From Mytilus trossulus (taxonomy: Eukaryota > Mollusca > Bivalvia > Mytilida > Mytilidae), in the NCBI RefSeq assembly GCF_036588685.1, contig NC_086374.1, positions 69,066,457 through 69,130,456 of the forward strand: DNA of 64,000 nt, given 5' to 3'. Every line of letters begins with the position of its first letter. Within the stretch, counting starts at the first letter, position 1. Shown here piece by piece: positions 36,084 through 50,052 of this stretch. Under the pieces are notes generated by a model that saw nothing but the letters and a program-made list of their open reading frames with translations, was not told where the DNA came from and did no database searches. The position numbers were made by a program, and so were the translations under genes.

Positions 36084-36387
36084 TCAAAAGGGCAGGTGCA
36101 AGATGAAATCGGATCGCCCTGGTTTTGGGCTCCCTGTGATCGGGATAACTTATTTTACTGGAAAAGTGCTGTGCCTAGTTTGATAGCAGAGGTTTTGTAA
36201 ATAAAAAACAATAAAACGCGGAGATTTTTTTCGATTTATCGACTTTTTGGCACTTCAGGTTCTGAAATTTCCTTTAAACGAACGCTATATAACTAGGCAC
36301 AGCACTTTTTGAAAAATTTGAAATGTCGCCGTTCTACCAATACCAGAATCGAGTAGGTTGGTATAGCTCTTGCACCTGCCCTTTTGA
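36084..36387. mobile_element. Foldback MITE-like element, 304 bp
   Basis: 36084-36103 (TCAAAAGGGCAGGTGCAAGA) is matched exactly in reverse at 36368-36387. A second nested inverted pair, AAAAGTGCTGTGCCTAG, lies near 36163-36182 and 36289-36308. The central part is GC-richer than the flanks. No coding frame and no clear target duplication were found. Confidence 0.7.
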
Positions 36388-36399
36388 ATTTATTTAACA

Positions 36400-39300
36400 T
36401 GTCGTAGCATTATTGTCTTGAAATGCGAGAGAGAAACGTTTGAATGACGCGGCGGAAGTCGGATCGGCTGACGGAAACACTAAGTGTTTTTTTTGTACTC
36501 GCCGTCAAGCGTTTCATAATAAGCCTACGTCTTGTTGGGGCAGATAAACACATATTCTGTTATTGCTTGCTTAGTTTATTGAAGTTCCTAATTCATAATT
36601 GTTTCTATTTCAGAGAATATTTAATTGTGATAGGCAGGACTTTCATAAAATAGAATATTTACATCTTGCATTCCATCTCTGATTTCATCTCTTGTGCAAA
36701 TGGCAGAGGTGCCACCGTGGGATTTAGATGGGCTCTGAACCCTTGTGTGTGAACAAATTTATGGTTAGTGTGAACTCGTTATGTCGCACTTAATTAATAA
36801 CTTCCATTATTGTTGGGACACGCACCCCCCTTTTTTGTCCAAATCCGGAATCCACATCTCGGGTCCTAGTGATGATCTCATTTTGCAAGTGCAAGTATAT
36901 TAGGAACTATTATCATTTTAATGAAAAAAGTGGGTTTTTTACAAACTTTATACCAAAATTCATGATTTATTTTTGCTCTTTGTCATTGATAATATTAAAT
37001 TAATAAACATAAACTCCTACCTGCATATAAATATTCAGATTTACTAGTTGAATATCTCCTGTTACTCAAGTGTGCCTGGAATCAATTTGTAAAACATGAT
37101 ATGGAGGTCTTTTTGAATTTATTCTGTAGGGACAATGTGATTTTTTGGCATCACTGAATATGAATTTTCACCAGGGCAGTATTTTGTATGGCTTGCTTTT
37201 TTTTTAATGATCTCCCTAGTGAATTTCTACATTTTCTTGGACAGAATCTTCCTTTTCATTCCATCTTAAAAAGCAATATTTTACTAATTCTAACAGTCTT
37301 ACAGTTACTGGTAACTTTTTTTCTGACCTCCCATTATTAATTTAATTCTGGTTGGATTATTCAAAAGCTCACAAAAGCATTAACAATTCTGTTTTCCTCG
37401 AATGAGTAAGTTTGAATATTTGCACAAACGTATACCTTTTTGGGGGTACTATTAAAGGATTAGAAGCTATGGCATTGAGTATCTGATACTTAAAAAAATA
37501 TTCCTTGAGCACTCATGGTTTCAATGTATATGCATACAGTGAACACAATGAATTACTAAAGTAAATTTTCATCGCATCTGTGAAAAATTCAACTTTGATT
37601 AGTTTCAGATACATGCGCATGCACTTATGCAACTATGATTCAATCAGCTGCCTTGAGCGACACATACAGTTACATGTATACATTAGCCATAATTTTTCAA
37701 CCTTATACATTGTAGTATATATTTGTACCAAGAAGTTGGAAACAGTGACCCATTTGTTCTGCCGCTGATTTCATATTAAATTCCTGCCTAACAGCAGGCT
37801 AGTGTCAACCAATACAAACGGACAGTCAAGAAAAAACTAAAAGTGCTTACGTCTCATTCAGCACAATAAAAAAATTTTTTTCATTATCAAGTGCCATTAT
37901 ATTTTAAAGTTCATATTAAACATGATAAAATCAGAAAACTGATTTCCCCATCACCTGCTGAGATATATTGGAGGCTACGTATACTGAATGGTACTGCTTT
38001 TCTGTCAGAATAAAAGAAATTTTATGTACCAGTACATGTACATAACAATTTTTTGTTCTTCCCTCTCCGGGAATACATGTATATAATTTACATTATATTT
38101 ATATATTATATATAATTTTTCATTGTTGAAGGCCGTACGATTACCTAAAATTGTTAATTTCTGTGTCATTTTGGTCTCTTGTGGAGAGTTGTCTCATTGG
38201 CAATCATACCACATCTTCTTTTTATGTACATGTATATATAATATACACATACAGAAATCTGACACTAAATTAATCACAGTTCTAACAAAAGTTTCAGGTG
38301 AATGAATCATGACAAAGGGGACAGGACAAAATAGTCCGCATGGAAATTAAAATGACAACCATGTATGAATGCTTACATACATGTATAAAACTACTGCCTA
38401 CCATGCCTACCAAATGTATCATTGACAAGGGTACAATCTGTGGTTAATCTTACAAATGTCATGATGTACCTGACCAAATCACAAACATGACAAAAAGTAA
38501 AATTACTTAATTGTTAATCAAAACTTCATTGACAATTATACCACATGCTTTAAATCAAATTCTAGCTGTATTACAAAAATATGCATGGAATTTCAAAATA
38601 GAAGAAAGCAATTTCTGTCTGTGTTGGGGTCATGCTGTGTCACTGCCATACATCACATCTCATGCAAAATATGCTATATATAAGAATCTTTAGTCTTCTA
38701 ATACTGTGAATATTCCATCAAGTTTTCAAGTTTATATTATCATGATAACTATAATGTATATCCTTCAAATAGACTCAAAATGTGCGAATAAATTTATTCC
38801 CAAGATAATAATAATTTATATTAAACAATGCCAGGACAATAAACATGGTAAATGTGAGATTTATTATTGCAGTTACAGAAAATCCTGGATACAAATAATG
38901 CATTGTAATACATGTACCATCATTTAAATAAATTTATATTTTTTTTATGCCAAACATTTACAATTATCATGATTATATAAATAACCAATTTTATTTTAGA
39001 CAAAATGCAAGAACACGGAGAAATGAAAACATTGCATTTTCTGATTTCCAAGTACATGTATAAACAATGCAAGCTACATTTAATTTGTGTACATGTACAT
39101 GTACATGAGATACACATCTACATGTACAATACATATATACATGTATGTGCAAAATGGCAAAGAAAATACCCATAATTATTTTGTTCAAAATTAAACATTA
39201 TGTGGCTGTTATACATATGTTTTGCTCATTATTGAAGCCCAACATCAATATCATATGTATTTAAGATGAACAACAACTGCATGATTACAACACTGTTTTA

Positions 39301-40990
39301 TGCTTTTGAACTTTTTGTAAACCCAGGCCTGTATTCAGTGTTTATATGAAATGAAATTGAAAAATTATAAATCATGATTAAATATGATTTTCTTGTTCTC
39401 TCATGTCTCTGCAGGTGGCCAATATATATATACAACTATTTTTTCCCTGATGGAGATTTGTTTCATTGGCAATCAATTTTTTTTCATATGTCATATTCTT
39501 ACTTTTATAGTTACATGTGCATGTACATGTATTATTTGTAACTCAAACTAGTGGTGCATCAGTGAATTTTATGCCTACATGCATACATGTATATATCTAT
39601 ATTGCATGTATATCTGTAGGTAGGATTTATGTTTACATCAAATAACTCTATCTTATAATTACTCCCTGTCATGCCTGTAATTGCCAAAAAATAACTAAAC
39701 ACTCATATTGAAGTCTTATAAATCAATATATTTCCTTCTTTCAAATTCATCTGAATATCATACATGTCATATATTTATCTTTAGATCTCTTATAAACTAC
39801 TTGGTTAGACATTGCAGATTTTTCAAATATTTCACGAAAGAAACCACAAATTAAATCCATGAAACTGTTGCAACACATTTTTCACGAGGATGAAAAAGAA
39901 GCTAAACTGTTCACTTAAATATTCCTCTGTTTCACTGCATCAAAACACTAAACTCCAATTCAATTGGGTCTTGAAACAGCAAATGCTTCTGCTTAGTACA
40001 TGATATACATGATATAGAATTGCTGTCTTTTTTCTACTTCTCATTGAAATATTTGGTGGCTTTCCAAACAAATTTTCATCAGATTTTCAGTATTAAATGG
40101 TCATCATGGTCATGATGAGTTATAAATAAGTAACTTTCTTCTGCTGTCTCGGTGCAGGTGATCATCATTGCTGAAATATGAAAATATAATGTATATATTA
40201 AATGAAATGTTTAACATTATAGTTATGATTAAATATTAAAGTAATAAAAAGTAAGTGCAAACATATTTCTTCAAGAAGTTACTGTTAAAATGCAAACAAC
40301 ATATAAATTCCCTGGTCTTTATTTAATAACATGAATAATAAAATTGAGAAAGGAAATGGCTGTTAAAGCCACAACAACCCGACAATAGAGCAGACAACAG
40401 CCGAAGGCCACCAATTGGTCTTCAATGTAGCTAGAAATATCATTATACATTTGAACAAGGATGTTATTTTTAACACACATTTTAATAAGGTGCACTACTT
40501 TGATAAAACTTATATTTATTGATTTCAGAATGTGAGTTCCATTATTGCAATTTACAAAATGCAAATTTGCCATATAAAAACATTATAATAATTTCTGAAT
40601 TTACATTGATACATTAATATTCTCACAAATGCACAATGTAAGAAAACAGAAATTTATTTGCACAAATTAAAAAACAGGCTCACTAACATTCAGTAGTTGT
40701 CTTTTGTTTATGTAATTTATATGTTTTTCTTGTTTTCTTTATATAGATTAGACTGTTGGACTTGGTTTTCCTGTAAGAATGGTTTTACACTAGTAATTTT
40801 GGGGCCCTTTATACTTTAAGTTTGGTGTGAGCCAAGCTTCCGTGTTAAAGGCCGTACGTTGACATATCATGGTTTACTTTTATAAATTGTAATTTGGATG
40901 GAGAGTTGTCTCATTGGCACTCACACCACATCTTCCTATGTCTATAGACTATTAACCCCTCCACATTCTGTATGCATGTGCCTGTTATTT
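36400..40990. other. Gene-poor stretch
   Basis: No supported gene. It holds family 3 fragments (38125-38225 and 40735-40945), a family 4 fragment (40325-40430) and many TACATGTA-type palindromes between 37,660 and 42,010, including a short tandem cluster at 39090-39145. Confidence 0.5.
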
Positions 40991-40991
40991 A

Positions 40992-41160
40992 GGAGATAAC
41001 TGTATTGTATTTTAAGCTCCGACGGCATCAATTGGGGATTTGATGGTCGCAAATTAAGTTTACTGGCGACGCGTTAGCGGAGAGACAGTAAACGGGTATT
41101 TGCGACCATCAAATCCCCAATTGATGCCTTCGGAGCTTAAAATACAATATTGTTATCTCC
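40992..41160. repeat. Long near-perfect hairpin
   Basis: 40992-41064 and 41086-41160 are inverted copies, about 95 percent alike, separated by roughly 21 bp. The outer ends are GGAGATAAC and GTTATCTCC; the centre of each arm is GGCATCAATTGGGGATT. The loop contains GACGCGTTAGCGG. It could be a palindromic MITE or the source of a long RNA hairpin. Confidence 0.85.
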
Positions 41161-41248
41161 ATTCTAATGAAACTGACAGAAAACAACGTTAAAACATGTA
41201 TTTAAAATCTGGCATATGCCGTCTGTGCTTGCGCGTACGTCCCATAGC

Positions 41249-41271
41249 ATCAATTGTCAATTGATGCCATG
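41249..41271. repeat. Short palindrome sharing the hairpin motif
   Basis: GCATCAATTG, one base, CAATTGATGC: a perfect palindrome about 90 bp from the long hairpin, using the same GCATCAATTG motif found in both hairpin arms. Confidence 0.7.
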
Positions 41272-41274
41272 TAA

Positions 41275-43140
41275 GAAAGTGACGTTATCCAATCAAAATG
41301 AACGTTACAAATGTTGTTGCATTAGAATCAGTGGTTGTCGTGTGTTGCTGTGTTACATATTGGACTGTTAGTTTTCTCCTTTGAATTGCTAAAAATTTCA
41401 TTTGCAATTTAGGGGCCATTTGTAGTGGAATATATGCAGAATGGCCTTTGCTCATTGTTGAAAGGCCATACAGTGACCTATAACTGTAGTTGTTAATTTT
41501 GGTGTCATTTGGACACTTGAGGAGAGTTGTCTCATTGTACATGTTGTACAAAAGTTAGCTGATTGCAGGATAAAACAATTTACCTGTCTATAAAAATAAA
41601 ACTCCAATTTCAACATGTTCATGCATGTTCAAAGCATCACTCTATATTTCATCAAACCTGGAATGGCATACTGTATCTTGAAATCAATAGGTAAGCTGAA
41701 AAAAGGTAATCATTTAATTACAAACAGATACTTTTTTAAATAAGGAACATAAACATGTGTATAATGATACAAATAATTGTTAAATAAAGAAATAACATCT
41801 GCCACATGCACACAACCCTTATTTGATCGCAGGATTTCCTTCATAGATACATGTATAATGTCTATTTTTTCCTGGATTTCTAGAATTGCTGCATGCTATG
41901 CAAAATAGAGACCCGCCTGCTTGGTTAGTAGCACTTAGTACCTATATCAACTGTACGATGATACACGGTGATAACAAGCCAAAAAAAAATACATGTACAT
42001 GTATATGTCTGTTTACAGTTACTGGACTGACCATAATTTGAGCACTGACCAAAAGCCATTTTATTCCTGTCGTAAAGTGAAAAATTTATAAAACTCGTGT
42101 CAAAAGCGAAGTAAGGGTTGCCAATAAATTTAATATATTGCCTGATACATCCCAATATTCACAATTGTGAATATGACAGCTGTTCTAAGGAAACTTGCAA
42201 CTCGTGTAATGAAATAAAAACTTCGCCCCCATGTTTTCCAACCAATAACCAAGGGAAACTAATCATTAAAAAAAAATGAAACTCGGCCCATGGACAAAAA
42301 TACTAAAATTCCGACCTGCATGTACATTATATATATTGATGATGTATATGTAAGAATGTAACTTTAAACAGACATACTGACATATATTTGTTTTGGCCAT
42401 ACAAGTATGGTCTGACATTTTAGCTCTTCTTTATGTCTTAAATAAATTTTCATGATTAACTAGCTAGAAATGCTGAAAGCACTGCCCATAATAGCCAGCC
42501 CCCCTCAAAAATAATATAAATCTAAAACAAACACCTGAATCTCTGTGAGCTACTGCTCACTAATAATATCCCCATACCCTTAAAGTATAAGGTTAACAGA
42601 AAGTTGTTGAGTGATGAATCTGAAAAAGCATCACACAGTATAGCTGACTTGTACAATTACATGAATAAACCCTGAAGCCAAATTTCAGAAATCCTTGTAA
42701 CATTCCTGCAAACAGTGCTACGAAAAATATTCATTGGACAGACTGACCTTAGGATGTAGACAGAAGTAAAACAGTATGTTCCAACTTTTTTAAAGACTAA
42801 AAGTGGTGCCAGGAGTATATTGTACATGTAAAAATATAAAAAAAAAATGCCAACAGTGGCACAATTCATGGATAATTTTTTAAATTATATTAAAATCCCA
42901 TAAAGGGAATGAGTAAAATCTAGAATATTCATTGAATAAAAAAAATGTAAGGGATCTAACATGTATATTACATTTCAGCAAAGTTTCATGAAAATTTGTT
43001 CAAGCGGTTTAAAATCATTATTTCGACCCTCTATTATGAATAATGTCCCTATACATGTAGTACTCAAAAATAAGATGTATATATAAATTATATGTAAATT
43101 GGGAATAAAATTAAGAATAGAAATGGGAAATGTCACCAAT
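41275..43140. other. Non-coding stretch with repeat fragments
   Basis: 41340-41540 is a family 3 copy. 42545-42760 is a single degenerate copy of the unit that is tandemly repeated at 55880-56530 (shared TGATGAATCTGAAAA and CCAAATTTCAGAAATCC). No gene seen. Confidence 0.5.
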
Positions 43141-43164
43141 GGACAGTGGCAGATCCAGTTATTT

Positions 43165-43240
43165 TAAAAAGGGGGGTTCCTAACCCATGACCAAAAAAAA
43201 AGGGGGTTCCTAACCCATGACCAAAAAAAAAGGGGGGTTA
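43165..43240 (+). repeat. Two tandem copies of a unit of about 33 bp
   Basis: GGGGGTTCCTAACCCATGACC followed by a run of A occurs twice in succession, then a third partial unit. Confidence 0.8.
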
Positions 43241-43479
43241 TCTGTGTTCCTGATGCCTGGTTTGTTTAACTGTTACAAATGAACACTTTCGTGTTGTATT
43301 TTTTTGGTCTCAGCGGCATGTGGTAGACTTACTTTCAGAGCAATAAGAATATGAGACCCCTTAATCTACGGGTTCCTACAAAGCAATTGCTTTCTCTGTT
43401 TAGAATAAACAACTTTCTTGCAACCAGGCTCCCAAAGAAAATTTTATAACTGGGTCCCTTCTGTTTACCGGGTATCAGG

Positions 43480-44537
43480 AGGGTTCGCCCTGATAACATG
43501 TTCGCCCTAGGTTTGTTCGCACTGAGTTTGTTCGCCCTATATTCATTTATGATATGTATATCGTCGCTGTTATGCAAAAACCTCGTATCTATGGTTTTGA
43601 TAATTTTACACCAGGCAGTAAAAACTGAAATCTTTTTATCGATTATTTAGAATTAAATATGTATGTTCCACTGTATGCGAAAATATCTGATCTTTTAACC
43701 AATCAATTACCAAGACGAGCAAAAATTTCTGCACCTATATTGTATTTTCAAAGCTTTTCATTATTTTTAAGCTAATATATTAGCTTTGAGAATCTAAAAT
43801 TGATAAAACTGTACGTGTTATAATGTCAGCTGCCGTGCAAAGTGTTTTTCTTTTGAGATACGATATTTTCTCACAACAAAATGTCTCATCAATCCGACTA
43901 CACTTTTTCGTCACATGTCAGAATTCGGATTAACGATTGGTTAGAAGATCAGATATTTTCGCATACAGTGGAACATACATATTTAATCCTAAATAATCGA
44001 TAAAAAGATTTCTGCAAAAAGTTGAGATACGAGGTTTTTGCATAACAGCGACGATATGTTACATCAATGAATGGAATATATATATATTAAAATTTATGTA
44101 TACATGTATCTATTAAAAGTTAAATACAGAATATTTGCCAAAATTTATATTAATTAAATAAAATTCTTGACTGCATTGTTACACTTTATTTTTAATTACT
44201 TTTAATTACTTTTGATTGAATTTTGATTGTTGATTAGGTGTCTTTTGAAACCTTTGATATCCCTGATTGTTATATAAATTGCCTTTGGTGGATCATCTTG
44301 TAGTCCTGAAATGTACCGGCTGAAACATATAACCTAGTCGAGCAGCTAGCTTTAGACAAGTTTAAACATGAAACATCATAAATATTCTGCGAAATTGTAG
44401 ACTGACTTCAACACATTCAATTATATACATACTACGCAGCAAAAAAATAAAATCAGGGCGAACGGACTTGGGGCAAACAGGTATTAGGGCGAACAGAAAT
44501 TAGGGCCATGCAACCAGAATCAGGGCGGATGGACCCG
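43480..44537. mobile_element. Foldback element with TTCGCCCT motif clusters
   Basis: 43537-43592 and 44029-44085 are inverted copies, and so are about 43627-43715 and 43931-44020. The outer 60-80 bp of each end carries repeated TTCGCCCTRAT motifs (43483, 43501, 43531 and, inverted, 44455, 44486, 44522) oriented toward the termini. A similar 15-bp sequence, TTCTGTTTACYGGG, flanks both sides (43459 and 44540). No coding frame. Confidence 0.7.
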
Positions 44538-44557
44538 GGTTCTGTTTACTGGGATAA

Positions 44558-47500
44558 AGCTTAATACATGTAACACGAAATCTCAGGCTTAAAAAAAAAC
44601 AAAATCTGGAGGTCCTGAATTCGAAAAAAGAATTCCCGAATCCTGAAATCCCAATCTTAAAAACACCTGATCCTGTAGTCCAGATAAAGGTCCTATCCCC
44701 CTTATAATTATTTGGACTAGGGCTGAGACTATTGTAACTGTTATAAAAGTAGTCTCAGAATAGGGGGAGGGGTACAACATGTGTCAAGCTCCAGATAACA
44801 TGTTTCAGGTTCCTTTTGAGCAAGTATGTATGTGCAGCCCATGTGCTCCAAAAAATAGCTCCACGAATAATGGCACGATATCATAATTAGAGCAATATAT
44901 ACCCAGGCAGGCAGCTAGCTACCTGTGAAACGAAAATTAGAAACGAATTTCGGGGTAAAAGGTGAGAATGGGCCCTTGGTATAATGCAGGTAACTTGTTT
45001 CATTCGATATATTGTTCATTTATTGACGAGACTCAACCAATAACTTAGATTTCAGCTATTTGTTGTAGTCTTGTTTTGTTTTGACCACGTGTATATCATG
45101 CTTGCCCTCATTGAACTCGTTTTTATCTAATAATATACAGTTTTTCGCCCTCTGGAGCGAATGAGAAACACAACAAGCAACATATGTTTCATAATAAATA
45201 CATGTCTTGTGGCTCACACTTACTTTTTCGGTTAGATTTTCGCATAGAAGTGAAAATAATTTTAGCTGCAAATTTCTTTCCATTCTGCAAGCTGCAAACA
45301 TCTATTTGACGTCGATCGTCTTCTCATTGGTTGATCCGCGGGGACCAAAAGGGTCCAAAAGCCGACAATATCGCCTTGAAAAACAGCTATTGTAACTGTT
45401 TCCATAATAATCCAAGCACAAACATACAATATTTGTATTTCGATAAATAAATTACATCATATTTATAGTCGTTTTTAGTTAACAGGCATGTATGTAATTT
45501 GATTTCATACATTTTCATCGATAGACGCAGCCTCCGCCATTGATGAATATATGAATACATAATGAGGTCCTTACGGGGTTATCTGCCCCTGAAAATATCA
45601 TAAGTAAATCGCCTTAACATCGCTGCGTGGAAAATAAAGTAACGGGGGCTCGCGGTTCTGAATCAAATTTATTTAAAATATAGAATTTTGCTATTTTTTT
45701 CTATAAATAAACTTTATCCTATACTTCATGGAAACATCAAATAAAAATATGGGGTCACCTTTCTTTAAGTTCACAATCTGCTTTTGAATGAAGCATGTAT
45801 ATTTGTTGAACTTATAGAAGAAAACAAAGGTATAATTGAAATAAAAAAAGAACTTAATTACAGAAATCGCTTATATTTAACAATAGTCTAGTTTAAGTAC
45901 AGATCATTTGAAAAAAAATAATAAAAAACATAGGTCACCGATGGCTTATAAAAGTTATTTAAATTTTCATGCCAACAATGGCATTTTTATTTCACCAAAG
46001 GGAGATAATTTGGAGCTTTTTTTAATGTTACAAATGTAGATAAACATATCGAAATGATTTTTTGTACCATATCATATAGTAACAACTATAGTAGTGTAAT
46101 AAATAAAATTTGCAATGAAAATGCGAATGTTTTAATTTGTACTGATTTTGTTTGTACCCTTAAGCCTCCTTACGCATCAAAAAATCGTTAACATTGTCAA
46201 GAAGTAAGAAATAAAATAATGATTTATGTGTTGAATCTTCCAACAATTTCTAAAGCAACGGATGGCTATCTCGGAAATATCAAAGCTGCAGGTCATACAT
46301 CTATCTCATAGACCATAACGTCAAGACCTTTCATTTCAATATATTGACTAAAAAAGTACTCTAAAATCCATTTGAAAGACGGAGGGAATTAAAATTAATG
46401 ATACGTAAAAGGACTTTTAGATACCAGGTATCTTTTTAAAATTAACAATGCAGGATTAAGTCTTTGATTAAATTCAAAATGACAAAGTTTTCCACTGCAA
46501 ATTTCACTGTACTCGCATCTTTTCCCCATATAACCAATTTATTTTGACCAAATCAAATGTACCTACCCATTGCAAGATTTTAATTTTACTAGAAAGTAAT
46601 AAACATTAGTCTAAGAATTGTTCGTAAAATTGCAGCTTCAATCTTAAATAAATCTACACTTCTACCTGTGTTTCCAAGAGGCTAGCTAGAACAAAGGAAT
46701 TCGACAACTTTGTTTCCTAAAGAATATATCAATGAACCAAGAGAAACCAGTTCGTCAAATGTATCGATGCTGCTTCAAAAAAAATTCAACAACACTTGAT
46801 TGAAATTTAATATTAATGGCTTATTTGATTGGTGTGGTATGACTGCAAATGTGACAACTTTTCACCAGATTTTTGGGAGATGTGATATACTTTAAAACTT
46901 TTGAACTGTCAGTTCTCAAATTAAAAAAAAAAGGGTTCCTGACCTCTGAAAAATGCAAGTAGAAGTAAAGATTTATTAATCACCAAGATTAAGTTTTAGT
47001 TTATAGTCAAGGATTCCAACCACACGTACATGCCTATTTTGGATTTGCTTCAAACTGTAACGAGTTTTTTTTATATTAGCATTTAACACATATTGTTATC
47101 CATGATTGACAGTCATTATGGAGCCATTTTGAAGACATGTTTTAAAAAGCATAATTACTAAACTTCATTGTAAAAAACTAATAAATTCCCTTGTTATCAT
47201 ACTAGTTTCTTACTTGAAATAAGGGTTTATAAATGGAAAACTTTTCCGAGAATATGGAGGTTATTTCACCTCATTGGAAATCACACACCATTTTTTTTTT
47301 TATTACAGCCAATGATGGGAAACAGCATTTTGTTTTTTCTATCTGTGAATTCATTCTCTACATGTTCTTGCTTTTCTTCTTATCCTTTTGACATGGGCTA
47401 TTGATAATTGAAACATAAGTGAAGCAACTCAAGAGCATGTGTCAGGTAACAAGAAATACGACTTTCAAGGTCAACTAATTATTTGTTATTTATTTTTTGT

Positions 47501-47940
47501 TCACCACAAGTCTGACAGTAAGTCATTATAGTGATGAAAACTCATGTGTATAAGATATTGGTAACATATTATTATATTGCTCATTCTTTTAGAATTTAAG
47601 ATTGAATAAGACCATTGAAAGAATTGAAAGCAGACTGAAGTTCAACTATACAAAGTCGGACATACTATTCAAAAGTCATCTGTCGAGCGCAACTTAGAAA
47701 AAACCCAGATTTTTTTTAACAAAAAAACTGCAGAGGTTAACCAGTGAGAGTCATTTCCTGTAAGAACTGATGAAGAAGTATGTAAAGACGATTGTTCTTA
47801 TTTTATTTTGCAAAGCAGACAAGTTTGAAGGTTAATTCAGGTTCTACCTAATTTTTGCTAATTTTCAACAAAATCATTGACAGTTTCTAAAGGCAATGTG
47901 CAGTCATAGCAAACTTATATTGTACAAAGAGTTACAAGAT
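44558..47940. other. Gene-poor stretch
   Basis: No coding exon supported. 45300-45660 is somewhat richer in CG dinucleotides than its surroundings but shows no gene. Confidence 0.4.
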
Positions 47941-47944
47941 AGAT

Positions 47945-48330
47945 ATAGGAAGATGTGGTGTCAGTGCCAATGAGACAACTCTCCATCCAAATAACAATTT
48001 AAAAATTAAACCATTATAGGTTAAAGTACGGCCTTCAACACGGAGCCTTGGCTGACACCGAACAACAAGCTATAAAGGGCCCCAAAATTACTAGTGTAAA
48101 ACCATTCAAACGGGAAAACCAACGGTCTAATCTATATAAACAAAACGAGAAACGAGAAACACGTATATATTACATAAACAAACGATAACTACTGTACATC
48201 AGATTCCTGACTTAGGACAGGTGCAAACATTTGCAGTGGGATTAAACGTTTTAATGGGCCCAAACCTTCTCCCTTTTTCTGAAACAATAGCATAACATCA
48301 CAACCTAGAAAAACATACGATAAAATATCA
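47945..48330 (-). repeat. Dispersed repeat, family 3, long copy
   Basis: About 385 bp on the minus strand, matching segments of 40735-40945 and 22570-22930. Confidence 0.65.
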
Positions 48331-48334
48331 ATTG

Positions 48335-49957
48335 GCAGACTTAACTCAATCAAAAAACGTATAATTACACAATGAACGAATAAATTTGATCTGCGATATC
48401 TGAATACAAATGCAAGGTTTGTTTTGATTTGTAAAACATTGAATATAGGAAAGTTCTTAAAAAAATAGCGAGATTTATTTGAAAGTGTTTAAAACATATA
48501 ACATTTCATTTCTTCTTTATTATTTTATGATAACATATAATTTTATTCAAATTCATGGGACTTAGACAACAAAAGGAGAAGGATTTCGATCAACAATTTG
48601 TTTTCAAAAATTACTCTTTATTTGTTGTTATGTGATTACGTTTACTTTTTGCATTCATTTATTTGGTGACTAATTTTATGAAAATGACATATTCATTTGT
48701 ATGAAAAATATGGATGAGGAATCCAGTGATATATATGATTTATACTATGTTGATTTCTAGAAATTAGTGGCCAATTTGATAGTTTTTGAATTGAGAATCC
48801 GCCATACCACATCTTTTTAAAGATACTGTTATAAATGGGTATTGATAATTATCACAAAGAAACAACACATTTTATATTTCTAAATTGTATTGGAATCAAT
48901 ATCTGAAAACCTGAAAAATAACGGTCTTAGATGATTTTTATACACTAAGACAACTTTGGCAAGCTCAATTTGGGGAGATCAAATTGCATATTTTTATAAT
49001 TAGTACCAATTTTATCAGATAACATAACGTTTAACATAACGTCTTTGAACTTATCAAGTTGACATAGCGGTACAATTCAACTGTCAGTGAGCATACAGGC
49101 ACTTCGATCACGATTTTCACGGGTCTGCATGAAATTCACACTTTCAGGGGGTAATGGATATATAAAACATGTTTGCTGTTACCTATTTATTCAGTCTCAG
49201 TGTTATTTGACACATTTTAGGGGTAGTGTTCCCTTAAATTCCATCTTGGCGAGTGCTTGTTTACGTATTCGAAGTTGCCATTCCTACAAATGGTCACTTC
49301 CGGGTAACGGTACTTTTTTATAAAGTTATAATAATACATAAAACTATTATTAAGATATAATCAAATTACTTACTGGCCTTCCTTTTATTGTGTTGGATAT
49401 TTAATAATAAGATATAATTACGTTAAGTACGTTTTTGTGAAGCGTCGACAAGGAACTATTATGTGATTTCAATGACGTCAGATAGAAAAGTAGGCGATAA
49501 GGCTAAGAGTATGGAATTTTAAGGTTTATCTTTATTATGTCACTTATTTATTGGAATTAAAGGCAAACATTTGCAAACGATTTTATGTTTTTATAACGAC
49601 ATTTTGGGACATGAGCCAGATTTTTCCTTAGTATTTCAAAGATACTGTAGATTTTCAGTTCTGTGAGTCGAGGATGTATTTCACCGTCAAGTATAAATAC
49701 GGCGTCGGACTAGCACTTTGGCAAATCGTATCTGGCTATCAAGCAGAGCAGAACAATAAACCAAACAACCCTTAAAGTCAACCAAGCTATTTAGGTAGTA
49801 GATGCATTTCGATATAAAGCTATTTTACCTTAAGCTATGCGATAGCATTTCAAGTTTATATTTATCTTTTTACATCTTTTAAAATATTAAACTTAAAGCT
49901 TACATAAGGACGTCTAGTAACCAAATACCGTTTTTATAAATATTGCCGCTTCAGCAG
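48335..49957. other. Non-coding stretch left of the two-gene transposon
   Basis: No gene or repeat recognised. Confidence 0.4.
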
Positions 49958-50052
49958 CACGGTCGCGAAACACGTGACTTGCTTGTGATCAGTTTCACGG
50001 AAAAATGGCGCCTGAATGAAAAAACAAGTTCGCTTGGTGGCAAATTTTGAAC
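49958..50052 (+). promoter_or_regulatory. Inferred 5' leader exon and promoter in the left TIR
   Basis: The TIR contains a splice donor at TTTTGAAC|GTAAGTAT (exon end 50052). The zinc-finger exon begins with an acceptor at tttatatttag (50473). Transcription is therefore probably started inside the repeat. The first ATG in the leader (ATGGCGCC) is closed by TGA after four codons. The motif TGATCAGT-CACGG occurs at 49986, 50386 and 50414 and may be a protein-binding site. Confidence 0.5.

Noticed and set aside
39090..39188. Two overlapping short cysteine-rich peptides on the minus strand
   Set aside because: The composition comes from a TACATG microsatellite-like tract read in two frames.
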